From Methanobacteriota archaeon (GTDB lineage Archaea > Thermoplasmatota > DTKX01 > GCA-020343715): a DNA stretch of 9,183 nucleotides. Under the pieces are notes generated by a model. It was not told the DNA's origin and ran no database searches. It worked only from the letters and a program-made list of their open reading frames with translations. The stretch spans positions 1 to 9,183 of the forward strand of contig JAUVEQ010000086.1 of the NCBI GenBank assembly GCA_030594725.1, read 5' to 3'. The translations under genes and the position numbers were made by a program. This document shows positions 5,921 through 9,183 of this stretch, piece after piece (within the stretch, counting starts at the first letter, position 1; each line of letters starts with the position of its first letter).

Positions 5921-7117
5921 CTAAGCGTCCTGGAAGTGGTCCACCTTCACGTAGAAGATCAGGTCCTCGCCTGCCAGATCGTGGTGGCTCCTCTGGATCC
6001 TGACCTTGATGATGGTGTCGGTCATCTCGGTCACGTTCCCGAAGTCGTACTCCACCGGGGCGGAGGCGTTGTAGATCTGGGCAGGCCCTCCGACCACGGG
6101 TCCGTCCTCATCTGGATTGTTGTCCAGGATGATCACGCCCTCGCCACCGTTGGCGGTGCTGTCCACCGAGAGGACGACGCTCTTCCAGCCATAGGTCCAC
6201 GTCTCGTCACCGGGCTCGACCTGCAACAGCAGGGTGACGGTCGACTGCTCATCCAGGTCGATGGAGACAACCTGAGCGGTCCAGTTCCACTTGCGGTGGG
6301 TCACGACCATCCACATCGCCGGTTCCTCGCGGAAGGCGCGGCCGAACTCGTTGCTCGACCACTTCTCGCGCAGGGGGACCTCCTCTGTGATGTTGATGTC
6401 CAGGTCCTGCCAGTCGGAGTAGGCCTGGCCCTCTGGGATGAAGAAGGACTTGCTCTCGCCCTGGCGCATGCCCATGATGCCCGCCTCGAAACCGGTGATC
6501 ATCTGTCCGCTACCCGGGCGGAACGGGGTGGGGTCGTAGCTCGAGCGCGGCTGGTAGCTGGGGGCCTTTGGTATGCTGCTCGAGAGCGAGGTGTTCTCGT
6601 GGTTGGTGTCGAACACCTCTCCATTGGAGAGGTATCCCGTGTAGTTCATGTACACCACCTTTCCGCCGTCCTTGACGATGTCAAGCTCCGGGGATACCTT
6701 GGAGTCGAGTATGAATACCCTGACCTTCTGCGAGTCCTTGTGGACGTCGCTGCCCTGGGCCTTGAGCTTTATCTTGAACTCGTAACCCTTCTGCTTCGCA
6801 TCCCAGGGCGATGAGATGTTGACGCGGACGGAGGTGCCGGTGAACTTCTCCAGGACGGCCCTGGGGGGCAGAAGGTCCACAGACCAGTCATCCGGGACCT
6901 TCTCCACCGAGACTACCAGGGTGGCGTTGTCCTTCCAGTTGTTCTCGATGGCGAACAGGAAGGTGGTGTTGTTGCCCTGGATGACGTTCTGGGCCTTCTC
7001 TCCCATCAGCTCGAGCTCCACCTTGACCTCGGGCTCGTCATCCCCACCGAGACAGCCGCTGCTGAGCACCAGGAGAACGACGATGGCTGAGGATAGAAGG
7101 GCAGTTCCGTACCGCAT
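5921..7117 (-). CDS. FKBP/SlyD-type peptidyl-prolyl isomerase, secreted lipoprotein with N-terminal Ig-like domain
   Basis: A 398-residue protein with a signal peptide and lipobox LSSGC (Cys22), so it is probably lipid-anchored outside the cell. Residues about 45-135 look like an Ig-fold of the NEW3/COG1470 kind (VPDDWSVDLLPP, SSPWDAKQKGYEFKI). The FKBP domain starts near 148: VYMNYTGYLSNGEVFDT at 155-171, then GSGQMITGFEAGIMGMRQGE at 202-221 and IPEGQAYSDW at 227-236. Pocket-equivalent residues are probably Asp170, Met206, Ile207, Phe210 and Tyr233. An enlarged IF-type insert (about 245-375) follows, and the domain closes with SHHDLAGEDLIFYVKV at 377-392, which matches the NHPLAGK-L-F ending of SlyD/archaeal FKBPs. 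It should catalyse prolyl cis-trans isomerisation or chaperone folding of surface proteins. About ten N-glycosylation sequons (for example NAT 64, NIS 100, NVT 361) support an outside location. The start is ATG 7117 with AAGGAAGGT upstream, and it has its own TATA box. Confidence 0.88.
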   Translation of the reverse strand: MRYGTALLSSAIVVLLVLSSGCLGGDDEPEVKVELELMGEKAQNVIQGNNTTFLFAIENNWKDNATLVVSVEKVPDDWSVDLLPPRAVLEKFTGTSVRVNISSPWDAKQKGYEFKIKLKAQGSDVHKDSQKVRVFILDSKVSPELDIVKDGGKVVYMNYTGYLSNGEVFDTNHENTSLSSSIPKAPSYQPRSSYDPTPFRPGSGQMITGFEAGIMGMRQGESKSFFIPEGQAYSDWQDLDINITEEVPLREKWSSNEFGRAFREEPAMWMVVTHRKWNWTAQVVSIDLDEQSTVTLLLQVEPGDETWTYGWKSVVLSVDSTANGGEGVIILDNNPDEDGPVVGGPAQIYNASAPVEYDFGNVTEMTDTIIKVRIQRSHHDLAGEDLIFYVKVDHFQDA

Positions 7118-7125
7118 GGTGGGAT

Positions 7126-7134
7126 ACCTTCCTT
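7126..7134 (-). promoter_or_regulatory. Shine-Dalgarno-like site for the FKBP lipoprotein
   Basis: On the minus strand this reads AAGGAAGGT, eight bases before ATG 7117. It supports the annotated start, as does the signal peptide beginning directly at that Met. Confidence 0.5.
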
Positions 7135-7142
7135 GAACTTGT

Positions 7143-7160
7143 CCAGCAATGGCATGCTGG
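7143..7160 (-). other. Leader stem-loop upstream of the FKBP gene
   Basis: CCAGCA (7143-7148) and TGCTGG (7155-7160) form a perfect 6-bp stem with a 6-base loop between the predicted TSS (about 7166) and the ribosome-binding site. It could influence translation or mRNA stability, or be an operator half-site pair. It matches no riboswitch I recognise. Confidence 0.35.
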
Positions 7161-7186
7161 CTGACGGCTCCTGTATTGCGTTCTCC

Positions 7187-7198
7187 GTTTTATACTTT
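7187..7198 (-). promoter_or_regulatory. TATA box for the FKBP lipoprotein gene
   Basis: The minus strand reads AAAGTATAAAAC, preceded by a purine-rich CAAAAAG-type BRE. It is the clearest promoter in the window. Standard spacing puts the TSS near 7166 and the leader at about 49 bases. It lies downstream of the winged-helix gene's stop, so the FKBP gene is transcribed separately. Confidence 0.75.
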
Positions 7199-7234
7199 TT
7201 GAGAAGGGGACGTGCCGCCCAACCGTCCTGGCAG

Positions 7235-7245
7235 GGGCTGCCCCA
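7235..7245 (-). terminator. GC hairpin directly after the winged-helix gene
   Basis: The minus strand reads GGGGCAGCCCC immediately after the TGA at 7248-7246: a 4-bp stem with a 3-base loop. It resembles the hairpin directly after gap. There is no T-tract, so its role is uncertain. Confidence 0.3.
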
Positions 7246-8541
7246 TCAACCTGGCTTGAGGAACCCCTCGCCCGCCTCGTGGACAAGACCATCGTCGATG
7301 AGGTCCTCCAGCAACTCCCTGGCCTCCTCCTCGCCGAACCCCTCGTCCATCGCCAGGTCCAGAACCTCCACGCGTGGTGCGCCGATACGGCCGTGACCCA
7401 GCTGGCGCACGGCCTCGAGCAGGGTCTCCCGGCCCCGGCCAGCGTCCCTTGGGACGGATGTGGTCAGGTGCAGGCCATGGTCGCCCTTCCATACCAGGCC
7501 CGCGTCGACCAGGTCATCGAGCGTCCTGTGCATCAGTGCCGTGCCCATGCCGCGACTCCTCGTCGCCCGGAGGACCTTCATCAGGGGAACGGGGGCATCC
7601 CTGTCCTCCGAGAGGGCGTGGATCACCTCCAGCAGAAGTTCCCTCGCCTGCTGGCCTTCCATTTTGGTTCCGGAGGTCCGGACCTCGCCCCCCTCGCGAA
7701 GCAGGTCCCCCTCGTCCACCAGCTCCTCTATCGCCTCTCGGACCTCGTCCAGCTCGCAGCCCCGGGAGGTCAGGTCCCGCTCGAGCCTGGCAGCGAGGAC
7801 GCCCTTGCCATCGGGGTCCATCACCTCCACTGCGGCCATCACCATGTGGTGGATCTCCTGGATGTCCCTGACCTCCAAGGCGGCCCTCAGCTGTCCACGA
7901 TGCGCCTCGTTGAGACGACCGCCCTCCTCCAGTCCATCGATGGCATCCTCCAGCGTGTCCCTGGCGAAGCCCCTTTCGACGAGCTCACGCAACACCTCTT
8001 CCCGGGAACCGCCCCTTCCACCGGTCGAGAGCTCGCCCAGGACGCCGAGCACGGCCATCTCCACGTCGGATTCACCCACGACACCGTCGACCATCAGCCG
8101 ACCGGGGCGGACGCGGTAGACCATTCCCCCGTCGATGAGGTCCTCGAGGGCCCCTCGGACCAGGTCCTCCTCTAGTCCGCTGGCGTCCACGACCTCCAAG
8201 ATGACCTCCGCCTCGGGGACGCCGTCGATGGACCTGCATCTATCACGGATGGCCGTCATCATGGCCTCCCTGGCATCCTCCGGACCCAGGGCCTCCCGGG
8301 CCTCCAACATGGACTCGTCGAAAGCCTCCATCGATGACGGTGGGGAGGGTCCCTCCTCGAGAGCCCTCGTGCGGGTATCGTCCAGTCGCGTTCGGAGACG
8401 GTCCCTGTCCTCTTCGAGCCCAGGGGGAAGGATCTCCAGCGCCATGTCAAGGCATTCGGCCTCCCGGTGATGGTCCCCGACCTTGCCGAAATCGTCGGCC
8501 ATTGACTCCCAGCGCTGCCACTCCTTCAAAGCACAAAGCAC
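7246..8541 (-). CDS. TPR-like N-terminus plus five tandem winged-helix repeats; function unknown
   Basis: A 431-residue acidic, soluble protein. Residues about 7-40 fit one TPR hairpin (Trp8/Trp11, then ADDFGKVGDHHREAECL, then ALEILP), followed by a charged linker. From about 87 to the end I count five related units of 65-70 residues: about 87-152, 156-222, 226-290, 295-361 and 369-431. Each has helix, turn, helix, then a motif like LEDLIDGGMVY, VEELVDEGDLL or LEDLIDDGLVH, and a short wing ending G-x-L. The pattern resembles the MCM C-terminal winged-helix domain and other archaeal wHTH units, so DNA, RNA or protein binding is plausible; the acidity argues for protein contacts in at least some repeats. 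No catalytic motif is seen. The start at GTG 8541 is uncertain: in-frame stops lie just upstream, its Shine-Dalgarno (AAGGA) is weak, and a better site serves an ATG in another frame. It is probably co-transcribed with the zinc-ribbon membrane gene 45 bases upstream. Confidence 0.78.
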   Translation of the reverse strand: MLCALKEWQRWESMADDFGKVGDHHREAECLDMALEILPPGLEEDRDRLRTRLDDTRTRALEEGPSPPSSMEAFDESMLEAREALGPEDAREAMMTAIRDRCRSIDGVPEAEVILEVVDASGLEEDLVRGALEDLIDGGMVYRVRPGRLMVDGVVGESDVEMAVLGVLGELSTGGRGGSREEVLRELVERGFARDTLEDAIDGLEEGGRLNEAHRGQLRAALEVRDIQEIHHMVMAAVEVMDPDGKGVLAARLERDLTSRGCELDEVREAIEELVDEGDLLREGGEVRTSGTKMEGQQARELLLEVIHALSEDRDAPVPLMKVLRATRSRGMGTALMHRTLDDLVDAGLVWKGDHGLHLTTSVPRDAGRGRETLLEAVRQLGHGRIGAPRVEVLDLAMDEGFGEEEARELLEDLIDDGLVHEAGEGFLKPG

Positions 8542-8563
8542 CCCCCGGTCCTTGTTCCATCAT

Positions 8564-8569
8564 CACCTC
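8564..8569 (-). promoter_or_regulatory. Shine-Dalgarno GAGGTG upstream of an out-of-frame ATG
   Basis: The minus strand reads GAGGTG, well spaced for ATG 8560. That ATG is one base out of frame with the winged-helix gene because of the six-G run at 8546-8541. If one G were absent, the frame would run from this ATG (MEQGPG) directly into the TPR region. Confidence 0.45.
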
Positions 8570-8586
8570 TCGACGTGTTGTTACGC

Positions 8587-9183
8587 TCAGCGGTCGGTGT
8601 ACTGTGCTCCGCAGCCGTTGCACATCAGGGAGCCCGAAGGGTACTCCAGCACCTTTCCCCCACACTTGGGGCAATCTCCGGCGTAGAATGGTTCGCTCTG
8701 GGAGGCCAGCGTGCTGCCCGAGGCGTATTCGACGTCGGACGAGTATCGGTCGTAGGTGTCGCTGACCCGTTCCATCGCCGGCGTGCCCGCCAGGAGCTCG
8801 TCCGCGGTCTCCGGCGCCTTGGGTGGAGGAGGGGGAGGAGGCAGGGGTCTTCGGGTCGATGTCTCCGGCGGTGGCGGTGGTGGCAGCGGTCTGGACATTG
8901 GCTGCGACCCGTTCTGGTCCTCGAACTCTAGCTCAGTGGCCTTGGGTCTTCCACCACTCTTCCTCACCGCGATGACGAGAATGACCAACACAGCGATCAC
9001 CACGAGGACGATCAACCACGAGGATGAGGTCATGAGGCCCTCATCGTCCGTCGGGTCATTGTTCACGTTGGTCGGCAGCTCCATCACGTAGAGGGTCATG
9101 TTGTGGAATTCAGTGTTTGGTCCGTACGTGATCTCGATCGTCAGGTAGTACATCCCAGAAAGCGTGGTGGGTGGTGGGCCGAT
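8587..9183 (-). CDS. Membrane-anchored protein with proline-rich linker and C-terminal zinc ribbon (5' truncated by window edge)
   Basis: The frame is open to the window edge; ten more codons precede the first Met at 9153, so the true start is outside. Residues below count from that Met. The visible part begins with beta-rich sequence, GMYYLTIEITYGPNT, resembling the last strands of an Ig- or PKD-like outside domain. A Thr/Asp/Asn-rich spacer follows, then one membrane helix (about 45-63) and a positive RKSGGRPK stop. The cytoplasmic tail carries two polyproline blocks (88-96 and 102-111), a Ser/Tyr-rich acidic segment, and a zinc ribbon with CPKC at 161-164 and CNGC at 178-181 (Cys-x2-Cys, 13 residues, Cys-x2-Cys), ending six residues before the TGA at 8589-8587. 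The tail suggests protein or nucleic-acid contacts inside the cell. Function is not known. The winged-helix gene follows within 45 bases. Confidence 0.82.
   Translation of the reverse strand: MGPPPTTLSGMYYLTIEITYGPNTEFHNMTLYVMELPTNVNNDPTDDEGLMTSSSWLIVLVVIAVLVILVIAVRKSGGRPKATELEFEDQNGSQPMSRPLPPPPPPETSTRRPLPPPPPPPKAPETADELLAGTPAMERVSDTYDRYSSDVEYASGSTLASQSEPFYAGDCPKCGGKVLEYPSGSLMCNGCGAQYTDR
8821..8892 (-). repeat. Duplicated polyproline block in the zinc-ribbon membrane protein
   Basis: The protein sequence RPLPPPPPP occurs twice, separated by ETSTR. It encodes two polyproline-II segments between the membrane helix and the zinc ribbon, probably a stiff spacer or a docking site. Confidence 0.6.

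Noticed and set aside
5936..6814. 292-codon plus-strand open frame opposite the FKBP gene
   Set aside because: Its product is His/Val/Asp-rich with no motif, while the minus strand encodes a signal peptide and an FKBP domain across the same bases.
7717..8170. Repeated GTCGATGAGGTCCTC-like DNA motifs on the plus strand
   Set aside because: They are irregularly spaced, imperfect and in frame with the minus-strand gene. They reflect protein repeats, not a CRISPR array or iterons.
7279..8175. 298-codon plus-strand open frame opposite the winged-helix gene
   Set aside because: Its apparent repeats mirror the tandem winged-helix repeats on the minus strand; it has no promoter or ribosome-binding site.
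8447..8674. 75-codon minus-strand open frame across the start of the winged-helix gene
   Set aside because: It spans the stop of one gene and the start of the next in a third frame, with no conserved character. Only the ATG 8560 part is of interest, as a possible frameshift.

Overview
The window reads as a GC-rich archaeal chromosome segment, most likely from a Thermoplasmata-type (Euryarchaeota/Thermoplasmatota) lineage. The support is an archaeal type II glyceraldehyde-3-phosphate dehydrogenase, an archaeal short LplA-type lipoate ligase, an AksA/NifV-like homocitrate-synthase-family enzyme, TATA boxes at archaeal distances from genes, frequent TTG/GTG starts with Shine-Dalgarno sites, and single-span surface proteins with acidic or proline-rich tails ending in zinc ribbons. 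The exact lineage is an inference; there is no rRNA or other phylogenetic marker here.

Layout. Plus strand, 1-5858: the 3' end of a membrane protein with an acidic tail (ends 217); a TATA box and leader; a 796-residue membrane protein with a long lysine-rich N-terminal tail (356-2746); an lplA-like gene overlapping it by 4 bases (2743-3504); a new TATA box (3535-3542); an AksA-like DRE-TIM carboligase (3579-4745); and, 87 bases on, archaeal GAPDH (4833-5858). Minus strand, 5921-9183: an FKBP/SlyD-type peptidyl-prolyl isomerase lipoprotein with its own promoter (5921-7117); a TPR plus five-fold tandem winged-helix protein (7246-8541); and, 45 bases upstream of it, the 3' part of a membrane protein with a proline-rich linker and a C-terminal zinc ribbon (8587 to the window edge). 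The two halves converge at about 5859-5920.

Probable transcription units are the 796-residue gene with lplA, the AksA-like gene with GAPDH, the FKBP gene alone, and the zinc-ribbon membrane gene with the winged-helix gene. The metabolic genes are ordinary central metabolism (glycolysis/gluconeogenesis, lipoylation, 2-oxoacid condensation). The less familiar material is the membrane protein with a histone-H1-like tail and the zinc-ribbon membrane protein/tandem winged-helix pair. The latter looks like a membrane-to-DNA or membrane-to-transcription module but has no demonstrated function. I found no CRISPR array, insertion sequence, integrase, tRNA or rRNA. No intergenic stretch exceeds 140 bases, so I do not see a mobile or defence island here.
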